DNA of 32,671 bases from contig JAEEHO010000324.1 in assembly GCA_016280845.1 (NCBI GenBank), positions 1-32,671 on the forward strand. Reading direction: 5' to 3'. The notes below the pieces were generated by a model. That model was not told where the DNA came from, did not search any database, and saw only the letters and a list, made by a program, of their open reading frames with translations. The stretch comes from Paludibacteraceae bacterium (GTDB taxonomy: Bacteria > Bacteroidota > Bacteroidia > Bacteroidales > Paludibacteraceae). A program made the position numbers and the translations under genes. Below, one piece after another: positions 10,701 to 18,508 of this stretch (its first letter is position 1; the number at the start of each line of letters is the position of its first letter).

Positions 10701-13700
10701 TGTGGTATCTTTCGGTTGCTTCTGTCTCGGACGAACAATGATGTGGTGGTAGTAACTGCTGTCACAGTTATATACGATTGTGTCGCTGTGGTATTGTACA
10801 CCGTTCCATTTACCTTGCCATATGCCGGCGTACTGACCGCCATTTGCAGCGGCAAAGGTCGGGTTGACCAGATTACCCAATACAACAGGATTGTCCACTA
10901 TGTCTTCTTCGCAACGGAAGGAAGAGTCGTTCTTCGCTAGAGAAGGAATGATACGTAGAGTTAGATTGATAGTAGAGTCGCATCCACAAGCAGTTGTGTC
11001 TCTCCATGTGTAGAATCCTTCTGCCCAGATCTCTGTCGGATTTTGACGACCCAAGATGTACGGCAATTCATGCTCGCATATCGTATCAATTATATTTATG
11101 CTATAAGTGGTGTCAACTTTGATATGCAAAGTATAGATGGTATCACACGCGATGAGTGTGTCTCTAACGACAGTGTCTCTCTGGTAGTTCTTGTCGTTGA
11201 AAGTCACACCTTGTGGTAGGCATCCACGCAATGAGATAGCTGTATCAACCGGTATCTTGACTGTCAAGTCAAGTGTATGGAATGATTTGATACGCCCGTC
11301 GTCATAATATGCAGTATCGTGCCATATACCGGAAGTGTAGATGTAATCTGTGTGTCCGCTGAACGGAGTCCACTGATACGGTGTATCACACTGGAAGATA
11401 GTGGTAACCTTGTAGTCATCCTCGATTACAATCAATTCGTTAATACTGTCGCAACCTGTGATCTGGCTGGTTTGTAGATCGGTGTATGTACCGCCACTCG
11501 TAATCTCTTGTCCGTTCCAGAAGAGTGTCGAATCCTTGCGTAGGATGACGGTCTTTGTGCGTCGCTTAACCGGGAATTGATAGATCTCGGTATAGATAAC
11601 GCTATCGCAATTATTGCTTGAACGCAACATGGTTGTATCGCGATAGATGCTATCCGATCTTAGGTTGAAATAGCGTTTACCGTTGAGTTCTATATACTCG
11701 CCTTCACAGATGCTGATTTGTTGATACATTTCCTTAATCGGATAGATTGTCAAGGTCAGTTTGTAAATACTATCAAATCCGTTAACGGTGAGGTATTTAT
11801 ACTCATATGTCTTTGTTACACCCGGTTCGTGGGAGTGTTCTACATCAATCTTATCCTGCGGACCGTCCAACCAGAAGTACGGAGCTTCGTTCGCGCATAT
11901 TGCAGTATCTTTTGTGAAGGTATAGGTAGGATAGGTGAATACGACTAACTCTTCGCGGTTGTAGCATCCTCCTTCTGCCAATTCTTCATAGCGATATGTG
12001 CCTGCATGATTAATCTTTTGCTCATGCCAGAATCGTGTGGTGTCATTGTCTGCAATCTTCAGCGTGTCGCTAACAAAAGATGCTGTATTGAAATGCAGGA
12101 ATACCTTAACGATACTATCACAACCATGACGCGTAGTGAAATTAGTAATGATAGTGTCGTCCTTGGTGTAGTCCTGACCGTTATAACGAATCACACCGTT
12201 TTCGCTGCACGAGTAGATATGTCGCATAACAGTATCTATTCTCTCCGGCCAAACGGTTAGTTTCAATACGAAGATGGAGTCCGGAGTGGTTGGTGTTGAT
12301 TCTACAGAATCCACATATGTACCCGAAGTATAGTAGAGATTACCTCTCCATTCGAATACATCACCATCGCATATCTCTTTGAGCGTAGTGAAAGTGTTCG
12401 AGTGCTGTGTGGCAGGAATCATTCCGACACCGATCTCGTATGTACTATCACAACCTGTAACGGTGGTATGCTGGTCGCGGAACAAGCCTTCGGTGTTAAT
12501 ACTCAGACCATGCCATTCCAGAACCTCACCTTGTGTGATAGTGGCGGTGTCGTGGTAGTAGTAACTCTGTGACTTGTCAAAGTTGATGCGAACAATACTA
12601 TCGCAGCCATACTGAGTGGAGGTCAGTGTATCATAAACGACAACCGACTCGGTATAAGTCTTACCTTTCCAGATAACTTGGTTACAGAACTGTTCTGTGC
12701 GTGTAGTGCGAATAGCAGGTTTTACGGTCAGTTGCAGTTCATAGATGCTATCTTGGCCGGCAATTGTTTTGTAACGGTCAAAATAACTGGTTGTGGTGCC
12801 GACGCCTTGACGGCTCAGGTTGTTCCTGCCACGCCATGAGTAATCATCACCCTCGCAGATGGTTATTGTCTCAAGGAAATGATACTGGGTGTCGTCCAGA
12901 GTAAGAATGAGTCGATATGTTTCTTTACATCCTGTTTGCGAGTTGTCGTGATATCTGTTGTATGTACCGGCATCGCTGATTGTTACTGTTTCTTGTTGTC
13001 CCTCGTGACTGTAGATCCAGACATAATCGTCTTCTCCATCCCAAGTGGCATTTGTCACATGAACTTGTATCGGGTTCTTTAGGACGGTAATACGATATGT
13101 CGTGTCACAACTGTAGCGGTCAAAGTATGTTCCTGCATCCGAATAGGTCTTTCCGTTGAAACTAACGGTTTCTCCGTCGCAGATAGTCAACGTTTGACTC
13201 AATTCGTGAGACTCCAATACGGTCAGATGCAGACGATAGAGAATCTTGTTGTTTCCTTGTGTCTCTATACGTTCGTATGTCTTGGACTCGCGTCCGGTGA
13301 TACCGTGCCAATACAGAACTTCGTTCGGGCATACTGTGGCGACTGTATCAATCGTATCCACATAGTCGGTGAATAGAACCAGGCGAACGATACTATCGCA
13401 ACCAAATTGGTTGGTCAGCGTCAAGTCATAGATGCCCGGAACCGAGTATGTCTCTCCTGTTACAGACCATGTGTATTCTGTTGTTCCGTCTGTCAAATGA
13501 GGAGCCACCAAACTGGTGTCAATATCCATCACATTCAGAGTCAGTATAACAACTGAGTCGCAGCCGTCTTGATAGTATGTGTGTGTATATACACCCGGCT
13601 CGGTATATGTCATACCACCGAATGTCAAACTGTTACCGCGACAGATAGTCTTTTGAATGTTGGTAGCAGGAATATTCTTGACGGTCAGAATCAAACGATG

Positions 13701-16700
13701 GTAAATACTATCGTTGTTCCCGTCCTTGGTCTTCTCAATCTCCTGATACTGACCTTCTTGTGTGTAACGTCTGTTGCGCCAGTCATAGTAGTCGCCCGCG
13801 CATATGGTCGCGCGCGTTTCTTCTATTAGGTCGTGTTTGTTTGCTATTACAGTAACGATACTGTCACATCCGTTGGCTGTGGTGAAGATGAAATCGTGCG
13901 CTTCGCCCTGGTTGAACTGGTAACCGCGGTAGTAAACCGGGAATCTGACAAATTCAACCTGCTCTGTGGTATGCTTTATCGGATTGACGGTTAGTGTCAG
14001 GTGGTAGATGCTATCCATTCCGTTAGCGGTTTGCATCTCCTTGTAGAAATCGTAAACACCTGCATTCAACGAAGCGTATGTCTGACCATTGACAGGCCAA
14101 GTGTAATTGTCACCTTCGCATATGGTTGCATTTTGCTCAAAGTGGTAAGAACTGTTGTCTACAGTCAAAATCAGTCGATACAGATCGTTGCAGCCTGTGG
14201 TGTTGTTGTATTCCAGATGCGAATAGGTTCCGGCTGCGGTGATGACGGTGTCTTTTGTGGTTCCGTTGATAACTAACCGCCATGTGTATGCGTCATCACC
14301 GTTGAATGTCGCTTGCGTAACATACGTTGTTGACGGATTCTGAGAAACAGTTATGCGATAGATGGTATCGCAGTTGTATGCCACATCGTATGTTCCCGGC
14401 TGCGAATAGGTGTTTCCGTTGAAACCGACTGATTCGCCGGCACAGATAGAGAAGTATTTCTCTACTATCTTTTTGTTTAGACCTGTTACCTGCAGATCTA
14501 GGCGGAAGAGTATCTTGTCACCGTTTGCTTGTGTCTCTACGTTTTCGTAATGACCTGCGGTGTAGTAGCGTACGCCATGCCATTCGATGGAATCGCCGCT
14601 ACATATGGTTGCAGCGGAATCAACGGTGTCCACATGGAATGCGGTCAGTACCAATCGAACGATACTGTCGCAACCAAGTGCATTCTGCATGATGGTATCG
14701 CAGGTGTAAGGCGTAGTATATGTTTTGCCGGTTACATCCCAAGTGAATGTCTGACCTTCATCGCGACGGAATACCTGAGTGGATACGTTGACGTCAGCAA
14801 TGTTTAGGTGTAGCGAAACGATTGAATCACAGCCGTTTGACGCTATCAGGGTGTCATAATATACACCTCTCTCTGTCAGTTGTTTGCCACCGAAAACGAT
14901 GTAGTTTCCGCGGCAGATGATGGTATCTCTCGAACCACCGATTACTGACGGCAGTACGGTCAGTTTCAAGCAATGATAGATGCTGTCATAGCGGCCGTTT
15001 TTGGTCTTCTCTGTCTCGTTGTATTCGCCTGCAACGGTGTAGCGCTGGCCGCGCCATTCGTAGTACGAACCTTGGCAGATAGTCTTTTCTTCGATGTCTC
15101 TGACGATGCGGCGTGTGGCTATGATAGTGATTATGCTGTCGCAACCCGAAGCGTTAGGAATGGTGTCATAATAGGTTCCTTCGTCCGGCATAGTTATTCC
15201 GCGATAGGAAACCGGGAAAGAGAAGAACGTAATGTGCTCCGTACTGCGACCGATAGGATTAACTGTCAGATGCAGAGTGTAAGTGCTGTCTTTGCCGGCG
15301 ATAGTAACGTAATTGTCCACATAATCAAACGTTTGACCGATGTGTTGCGTGCCGAGATTAGTATGCCCGTGCCACTCGAAATCTTCGCCTTCACAGATGG
15401 TCCGGCTCTCTTCAAAATGATACTCGTTGCTATCCACCGTCAAGATGAGGCGATAGATATCCAGACAGCCTGCGGCATTCGGGAACGAATATTCGTATGT
15501 TCCGGCTTCCGTTTCCGGATAGGAGTGCGAGGTTCCGTCTTGGGTATCGAAATTCCAGTTGTATGTGTCCTTGCCGTTGAAGGTAGCATTGGTAATGTAT
15601 ACGGAGTTCGGCTGGCGTGATACGTTGACATAATAGGTCGTGTCGCACGTGTAATAGTCTTCGTACATACCCGGTTCGCTGTAGGTCTTGCCGTTGAATA
15701 TGACGGACGTGCCTTCGCAGAATGTGAGTTGCTTGTTGATGACAACCTGTTTCTTGACGGTCAGATGAAGGATATATAATCGCTTGTCACCATTCGGAAG
15801 ATCCACCAAGCGGGTGTAGTCGCGCGTAGCGTAGCCGACTATTCCATTCCATTCCAAGGAATCTCCCGGACAGATAGTAGCGCTATACTCAATGGTGTCA
15901 ACATGTTGGGTCGTTAAGATCAATCTTGCTACCGAGTCACAGCCGAATCGGTTGATGAATGTGCGATCGTAAACACCTGTTTCTGTGAATGTTTCTCCAT
16001 TCCATACGAACGAGTTACCGGCTGTTATAGTATGCGGGAAAATAGTCGTATCCGGCTTGACGACATTCAGTGAGAGTACTACTATAGAGTCACAACCGGA
16101 CACCTTGAACGTGTCTCGGTGAATGCCGGTGGTTGTGTAGCGCTTACCTGCGAGAGAATAGTAACCACCGTTACATATCGTAGCGTTGGTGTATGTTACC
16201 GGGATGTTTCTTACCGTCAGGTGCAGTATGTGTGTGATACTGTCGCGAAGTCCGTCTTTGCTCATCTCCTGAACAGTATAGGTTGCTCCTTCGGTGAATC
16301 GCCATCCTTGCCAGTCATAGTATTCGCCCTCGCAAATAGAAGCATACTTCTCGTCCACAACATTTCGCTGGTTGACGGTGACATGATATATGCTGTCGCA
16401 ACCGAGCGAGGAAATGTACGTTATATCTTGCGTACTCGGAAAATCAAATCGCATGTTGCGGTAGTAGAATGGGAAAGCGCTCTCATCCACTTCGATCATT
16501 TCGTTTTTCTCGAAGCGCGGAACTACGGTCAGGTGCAGCGCATAGATGCTATCGCGACCGTTTGCGGCATTGTGCTTGATTCTGTAGTCAGTATCCGAGG
16601 TATAGTAGGCTGTGCCTTCCCATACATAGGGCGCATCATCTTCGCAAATAGTAGTGTCTTTCACGATGTAGAAGGCTGTGGATGGGAAGCGTTCTGTTAC

Positions 16701-17075
16701 TGTCAGCGTGTACGTACTGTCGCAGCCCGTGCGTGACTTGTATGTACGCTCGTATGTGCCGGGTTTGTTGATGGTCAGGTTGCGCCATACAAACGATTGT
16801 CCGGCCTCCAGCTCACGAGTTTCGCTGAAGTGGTAGGAAAAACCGAAATTGACAACATAAACGTGAATGCTGTCCTCGTTTGGGCTCGCCACCTTAATGG
16901 TATCTCGAATGATTGTGTCCTTGAAAACTTGGTTAATGCCGTCAAAAGATATCGTATCACCCGGACACAGGTTAAAATGTCGAATGTCAATAATACCGTT
17001 CGCTGCGTAACCATTTACCACAGCTGCGCACATCAACGTTGCGCAACACAATAGTGTATACAAGTGTTTTTTCAT
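4755..17075 (-). CDS. Giant multi-repeat T9SS-secreted surface protein (4106 aa)
   Basis: The protein begins with a signal peptide (MKKHLYTLLCCATLMCAAVV...) and ends in a type A T9SS sorting domain, about residues 4029-4106 (VCGIYFIRARQGEKVSSHKV). It should cross the outer membrane through the type IX system and be anchored or released at the surface. Nearly everything between is a tandem array of about 65-70 modules of ~55 residues. Each follows a pattern like TICEGD.Y.W.G..Y...G.Y.DT....GCDSI..L.LTV, usually with one Cys near the start and one in the GCDSI strand. Some copies have lost a Cys (for example GRDSIYALHLTV). Non-repeat sequence fills about residues 3820-4029. Such arrays suggest a long extended adhesin- or stalk-like fibre; that role is inference. 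It lies 42 bp downstream of an outer-membrane barrel gene, probably in the same operon. The single uninterrupted frame over 12.3 kb argues for selection. Confidence 0.93.
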   Translation of the reverse strand: MKKHLYTLLCCATLMCAAVVNGYAANGIIDIRHFNLCPGDTISFDGINQVFKDTIIRDTIKVASPNEDSIHVYVVNFGFSYHFSETRELEAGQSFVWRNLTINKPGTYERTYKSRTGCDSTYTLTVTERFPSTAFYIVKDTTICEDDAPYVWEGTAYYTSDTDYRIKHNAANGRDSIYALHLTVVPRFEKNEMIEVDESAFPFYYRNMRFDFPSTQDITYISSLGCDSIYHVTVNQRNVVDEKYASICEGEYYDWQGWRFTEGATYTVQEMSKDGLRDSITHILHLTVRNIPVTYTNATICNGGYYSLAGKRYTTTGIHRDTFKVSGCDSIVVLSLNVVKPDTTIFPHTITAGNSFVWNGETFTETGVYDRTFINRFGCDSVARLILTTQHVDTIEYSATICPGDSLEWNGIVGYATRDYTRLVDLPNGDKRLYILHLTVKKQVVINKQLTFCEGTSVIFNGKTYSEPGMYEDYYTCDTTYYVNVSRQPNSVYITNATFNGKDTYNWNFDTQDGTSHSYPETEAGTYEYSFPNAAGCLDIYRLILTVDSNEYHFEESRTICEGEDFEWHGHTNLGTQHIGQTFDYVDNYVTIAGKDSTYTLHLTVNPIGRSTEHITFFSFPVSYRGITMPDEGTYYDTIPNASGCDSIITIIATRRIVRDIEEKTICQGSYYEWRGQRYTVAGEYNETEKTKNGRYDSIYHCLKLTVLPSVIGGSRDTIICRGNYIVFGGKQLTERGVYYDTLIASNGCDSIVSLHLNIADVNVSTQVFRRDEGQTFTWDVTGKTYTTPYTCDTIMQNALGCDSIVRLVLTAFHVDTVDSAATICSGDSIEWHGVRYYTAGHYENVETQANGDKILFRLDLQVTGLNKKIVEKYFSICAGESVGFNGNTYSQPGTYDVAYNCDTIYRITVSQNPSTTYVTQATFNGDDAYTWRLVINGTTKDTVITAAGTYSHLEYNNTTGCNDLYRLILTVDNSSYHFEQNATICEGDNYTWPVNGQTYASLNAGVYDFYKEMQTANGMDSIYHLTLTVNPIKHTTEQVEFVRFPVYYRGYQFNQGEAHDFIFTTANGCDSIVTVIANKHDLIEETRATICAGDYYDWRNRRYTQEGQYQEIEKTKDGNNDSIYHRLILTVKNIPATNIQKTICRGNSLTFGGMTYTEPGVYTHTYYQDGCDSVVILTLNVMDIDTSLVAPHLTDGTTEYTWSVTGETYSVPGIYDLTLTNQFGCDSIVRLVLFTDYVDTIDTVATVCPNEVLYWHGITGRESKTYERIETQGNNKILYRLHLTVLESHELSQTLTICDGETVSFNGKTYSDAGTYFDRYSCDTTYRITVLKNPIQVHVTNATWDGEDDYVWIYSHEGQQETVTISDAGTYNRYHDNSQTGCKETYRLILTLDDTQYHFLETITICEGDDYSWRGRNNLSRQGVGTTTSYFDRYKTIAGQDSIYELQLTVKPAIRTTRTEQFCNQVIWKGKTYTESVVVYDTLTSTQYGCDSIVRINFDKSQSYYYHDTATITQGEVLEWHGLSINTEGLFRDQHTTVTGCDSTYEIGVGMIPATQHSNTFTTLKEICDGDVFEWRGNLYYTSGTYVDSVESTPTTPDSIFVLKLTVWPERIDTVMRHIYSCSENGVIRYNGQDYTKDDTIITNFTTRHGCDSIVKVFLHFNTASFVSDTLKIADNDTTRFWHEQKINHAGTYRYEELAEGGCYNREELVVFTYPTYTFTKDTAICANEAPYFWLDGPQDKIDVEHSHEPGVTKTYEYKYLTVNGFDSIYKLTLTIYPIKEMYQQISICEGEYIELNGKRYFNLRSDSIYRDTTMLRSSNNCDSVIYTEIYQFPVKRRTKTVILRKDSTLFWNGQEITSGGTYTDLQTSQITGCDSINELIVIEDDYKVTTIFQCDTPYQWTPFSGHTDYIYTSGIWHDTAYYDDGRIKSFHTLDLTVKIPVDTAISLRGCLPQGVTFNDKNYQRDTVVRDTLIACDTIYTLHIKVDTTYSINIIDTICEHELPYILGRQNPTEIWAEGFYTWRDTTACGCDSTINLTLRIIPSLAKNDSSFRCEEDIVDNPVVLGNLVNPTFAAANGGQYAGIWQGKWNGVQYHSDTIVYNCDSSYYHHIIVRPRQKQPKDTTYYLCEGDSVQLFWPKTTWIKKDTIYYDTVQTSSAWMDVQHGYMHNDRGYLCDSITRWTIKFVHPEQKDTTAHILMGDSIWWGSAWRYYTGAYDSIGPAKEINTLGEPCRLTYTLHLFVDTAYYFRDSIDVCAKDKERLTYRWNTGYVSEFNAGSRDSVFHVIDSLKTHDRRDSIYDLYVTTRLIPIIHLYDTICEGTSLRFDIHNGTTTTERYLNTAGIYYDTVPGTNLCDSILILHLYVRNRIPATHKSVMITDREIPYYWTHTWWENGTLKDATDTIRAAGEYRFLMPSIHGCDSVDSLHISVHQTHVFCDTITICALAKSTLKHNWADGYQQTYTAPDADQDIHYYDTLQTRIKLDSIYDLYVHYNEVTVTYLDSNICEGDSIRFGLTRMHMPRFLSKSGVYQDTLTRLTNGCDSIIVMRLNAFPIYRRHDTKHISSSEVPYTWEHWQDGVLIGSQQLDASGEYAYHFSASTGCDSIDSLSLRVHQTYLYRDTITICADQTPYEWEGIKDIYTSGDYTKHLQTHDGYDSTLVRHIDVLPILRTTIVDTLCMGDSLRFGLSKLNQPRFLTNQGIYYDTLTSVQYGCDSIIELRLNVFPTYHRHQSVDIADVDTPYTWEHWQAGTLIASEQLKAAGEYAYHFTTTTGCDSIDSLSLRIHPTYYFRDTVTICSNETPYTWYNADHSAVFKEGIYNSDTYYKHLQTKEGYDSTYVRVVNVLQVKNTIIRDSICEKDGNFFTFNGENLSVGGTYRDTLVAANGCDSIVTLILTVNKPYYNYREEHIVEGQNFSYNGELITRDTIITHKGQTPSGCDSTTVLKVIVHPAVDTIVSVCSYDLPYRWVNKWNGQVNELRAAGIYRNDTTYVNGERMFYGLKLVINEPVFTTIYDSICESDRNFYTFAGQDLKVAGTYRDTLTTDKGCDSIITLILKVNKPYYHYREEHIIEGQTLSLYGQIFTEDTIYTQKGQTPSGCDSTTVLKVIVHPAVDTTVTVCSYDLPYQWVNKWNGMVTPLYSAGIYRNDTTYVNGVRMYYGMKLIVNQPKDTTISRTICSDGFYQFKGQNLNIQGEYRDTLVAANGCDSIVKLNLTIIPVSFQREQKTIFEGDSILFYGTYYKTAGTYTHRVDNGNHCYNTHELVLSVLREVHRDTTAIICDNELPYIWHGIPYNETGDYDLRTTWTDSSHVVTTLHLIVHPTKRDERVINLCQGNTYLYKGREYRKDTIFADTIPSLLGCDSIIRYIIRVHPTFSREDTVHISDKQTFDFNGRILKKGGDYVYSDTTKFGCDSIHYLHLVVHPSYFFFDSVDLCKPDTIHWHGKEISKSGLYTDSLLTTRYGFDSVYHIRVNVHDSYFIKEKQEIVPGYETKIHGIDISQPGTYYDTLISIHGCDSIYQIVVNSKRVTEIHQNVEICRGSYYDFFGRLVGAGHYEHPTEHGDTIYTIDVSNRPASVTIAPTAYISSDELPYFRDGQMYPKGDTVYVDSLRNQYGCDSIVRFQIVIAKHLSPWYPMPLCPGSEIKIDGEVITQAGLYTFPRRSKVSGAMDSLYRVEIYDSPAYDLPTERMTICDGDTAVFAGRSITRGGHYDFTLKTKEGCDSILHLDLTVNPSYHFIQDATITDYESYTWMGRTYTSAGTYDRTWPTHLDCDSTYTLRLNVVETQRPATEEVIICEGQAYTWRGNVYDTEGYYTDTVRQLEANISAIYSLQLSIAHPTTITSARASDACADGDGFDISFEYAGQRPTHYSIYFDALAKREGFEDVINEAFKEDMLVHVDLPQFASVVYQNHPYYVRPDYYTMRLVLDNGVCGLSRSDSIRVLVKYPSWIIEQNWGDVVAPLKADYNGGYEFAQTEWYVNDVLQPNNGAGYLYSKQLHAGDQVVMKAMRAGENYFIPSCPLTIVDPNPDVYVNPIIVYPTQAPRHMPVVTIDALIQGEYELYSSTGKFISTGTFEEGETKVTLPLVCGIYFIRARQGEKVSSHKVLIY
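7575..8535 (-). repeat. 480-bp tandem duplication (3 modules x 2) inside giant gene
   Basis: Matching segments lie exactly 480 bp (160 residues) apart: TTCCACTTGTTAACCCA starts at 7681 and again at 8161, and CACAGCCGGATGAAC recurs at the same offset. In protein both copies carry SICE.D.NF.TF, then TPSGCDSTTVLKVIVHPAVD, then a YRNDTTYVNG block. A partial third copy continues towards ~7430. Boundaries are approximate. Confidence 0.85.
8545..9780 (-). repeat. ~516-bp tandem repeat (3 modules) inside giant gene
   Basis: CCAGTG-centred blocks encoding YTWEHWQ.G recur at 8835 and 9351, 516 bp (172 residues) apart. The surrounding PRFL..GVY/IYYDTLT, GCDSIDSLSLR and RDT.TIC segments are collinear. 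Two full copies and a partial third are visible. Boundaries are approximate. Confidence 0.8.
13050..16850 (-). repeat. Three ~1.27-kb super-repeats (8 modules each) inside giant gene
   Basis: The order of eight module types is repeated three times. An AT(F/W)(N/D)G.D.Y.W landmark occurs near 15576, 14301 and 13038, spaced 1275 and 1263 bp (425 and 421 residues). Between landmarks the same series recurs: a TICEGED-type module, a Tyr-Arg-Gly module, KTICQGSYYEWRG, an ICRGN.. module, a VDT...TIC module and a CDTTYRITV module. A partial fourth copy runs to about residue 1500. Boundaries are approximate. Confidence 0.85.
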
Positions 17076-17117
17076 AATCGCGTAAGTCTTTTTTGTTCTC
17101 TCTTAGGTTTAGGTATA

Positions 17118-18080
17118 TTAGTTGTAGCACATGCATCCATGGTGGAATCCCACGCGTGCCGTACGGCTACCTCCGATCAGGTAAGTCAGTTTCAGCCCCG
17201 TGAAGAACGGTACGGTGTGCGACGGGTGAGCAAAAGTGTTTACGTGAGGATTGATCATTACTTTGGTAGCATCCCACTTGCCGGGTTCTACCTCCGCGGT
17301 TAATTTGGTTTTCCATGTCTCGCCTTCACGGTCACGCAGCTGCGTGTTCAGTCCGTATTCGAAATAGAATGCTGCCTTCAGAATATGGCATATACGGCTC
17401 CGGGAAGGAACAAAAGAAAGAAGGTCGTATCCGATTTCGCCGACTATAGAAGCACCTACATTCAGATTGACGCGGTCGGTGCTCTCGTAGCTGTAGTCGG
17501 TATAGCCGTGCTCAGGCATATCTGCGAACGTCACCTGATATTCGTTGTTCGTTGCGCTCAGGTTAAATGTACCGTTGGTGCGAACGATAGGGTTGATGGC
17601 GTAACTCACTTTCACGCCACCGCCCACATGAAATCCACGAAAATAGTAACCTATCATAACAGGCACATCAACGTAGTTCCATTCCATATAGTCTGTCTGA
17701 CTGACGAGGTAATGAAAAGTTGTCGGTTTGTTTTGTGTGTCCAGGCCCTCGTGATTGTCGATATACTCGTCCACTTCCAACGAAGAACGATGGAAAGTCA
17801 ATTGTGCACCGACGCTGGTCCATAGACCGCTGTTGCGGAATTCATAGCCAAGGCCTACCGAACCACCGGTATCGCCATGTGGAGTAGAGTTAGGAAGTGA
17901 TGTTTGTAGCATCGAATATCCGACGCTGCCACTGATGTAACCAAAATGGAAATTGTCTCCGTCTTCGAACGCACTACGATGTCTGGTCCAGGTCTGGGCA
18001 CTTGCCCCAATAGCCACAATTAACACCAAAATGCAATAGAAAAGTCTCCGACTTGTTTGTCTTAGAAAAAAGTATCTCAT
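17118..18080 (-). CDS. Putative outer-membrane beta-barrel protein
   Basis: 320 residues with an N-terminal signal peptide (FYCILVLIVAIGASAQ) and alternating aromatic/glycine strand patterns typical of a small barrel (GSVGLGYEF, VPVMIGYYFRGFHVGGGVKVSYAI, FFTGLKLTYLIGG). It ends in a short CMCYN tail. It is the first gene of the likely operon with the 4106-residue T9SS protein, separated by only 42 bp. That invites comparison with barrel/giant-adhesin pairs such as SprF/SprB, though I do not see clear PorP/SprF family features. It could be a dedicated secretion or anchoring partner, or a generic PorT-like barrel. A promoter lies about 95 bp upstream. Confidence 0.7.
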   Translation of the reverse strand: MRYFFLRQTSRRLFYCILVLIVAIGASAQTWTRHRSAFEDGDNFHFGYISGSVGYSMLQTSLPNSTPHGDTGGSVGLGYEFRNSGLWTSVGAQLTFHRSSLEVDEYIDNHEGLDTQNKPTTFHYLVSQTDYMEWNYVDVPVMIGYYFRGFHVGGGVKVSYAINPIVRTNGTFNLSATNNEYQVTFADMPEHGYTDYSYESTDRVNLNVGASIVGEIGYDLLSFVPSRSRICHILKAAFYFEYGLNTQLRDREGETWKTKLTAEVEPGKWDATKVMINPHVNTFAHPSHTVPFFTGLKLTYLIGGSRTARVGFHHGCMCYN

Positions 18081-18147
18081 GGTCTTGTGTTTATATTCAA
18101 AATTAAGTATTAGGTAACGTAACGCGCAACACGCTTGTGACGCGTAT

Positions 18148-18161
18148 TTCTATATATAGAA
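18148..18161. repeat. 14-bp AT palindrome in barrel-gene leader
   Basis: TTCTATATATAGAA is a perfect palindrome in the 5' leader between the barrel promoter and its ATG. It could be an operator or a weak RNA hairpin. Confidence 0.35.
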
Positions 18162-18173
18162 TAAATCAGGGGG

Positions 18174-18205
18174 CAAAATTACAAAAAAAAAATGAAACAT
18201 GCAAT
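18174..18205 (-). promoter_or_regulatory. Promoter of barrel/giant-protein operon
   Basis: On the minus strand, ATTG (18202-18205) is followed after 20 bp by TAATTTTG (18174-18181). The -7 box is perfect and the -33 box is one base from TTTG. Confidence 0.65.
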
Positions 18206-18292
18206 TTTTTTAGAAAAAAAGTTAATTTTTTTTGCTATTTTTTTCCTTGATGTAGCAATTTTGGTACTTTTTTCAAAAAAAAACACGAAAGA

Positions 18293-18324
18293 TTTGCACA
18301 TGTCAAAAAAAAGCAGTACTTTTG
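18293..18324 (+). promoter_or_regulatory. Promoter of tRNA-His
   Basis: TTTG at 18293-18296, a 20-bp spacer, TACTTTTG at 18317-18324. It points at the tRNA gene 80 bp downstream. A GCGAGC/GCTCGC hairpin (18383-18397) sits between them. Confidence 0.75.
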
Positions 18325-18403
18325 CACCCGCTTTTGAAAAACGAAGCATTTGTACATCGTACTTTGTAACTTTGTACATCTCGCGAGCAATGCTCGCTCG
18401 ATG

Positions 18404-18476
18404 GTGGTCTTAGCTCAGTTGGCAGAGCATCGGATTGTGGTTCCGAGTGTCGTGGGTTCGAGCCCCACATTCCACC
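18404..18476 (+). tRNA. tRNA-His (GTG), acceptor stem with two mismatches
   Basis: D arm AGCTCAGTTGGCAGAGC, anticodon arm TCGGA-TTGTGGT-TCCGA with anticodon GTG, and T arm GTGGG-TTCGAGC-CCCAC are all intact. A G at 18403 supplies the extra G-1 of histidine tRNAs opposite C73, and CCA is not encoded. The acceptor stem GTGGTCT against ATTCCAC pairs at five of seven positions, with T-T and C-T mismatches at 5-68 and 6-67. The last 19 bp recur 283 bp downstream. It may be functional or slightly degenerate. Confidence 0.88.
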
Positions 18477-18480
18477 CTTC

Positions 18481-18508
18481 AGACATCCTTCGGGATGTCT
18501 TTTTTTTG
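18481..18508 (+). terminator. tRNA-His terminator
   Basis: AGACATCC-TTCG-GGATGTCT, an 8-bp stem capped by a UUCG tetraloop and followed by a T-run. Confidence 0.9.

Noticed and set aside
4755-17075. Regular DNA repeats considered as a CRISPR array or satellite
   Set aside because: The periodicity follows codons and encodes protein modules; there are no identical short repeats with unique spacers and no cas genes.
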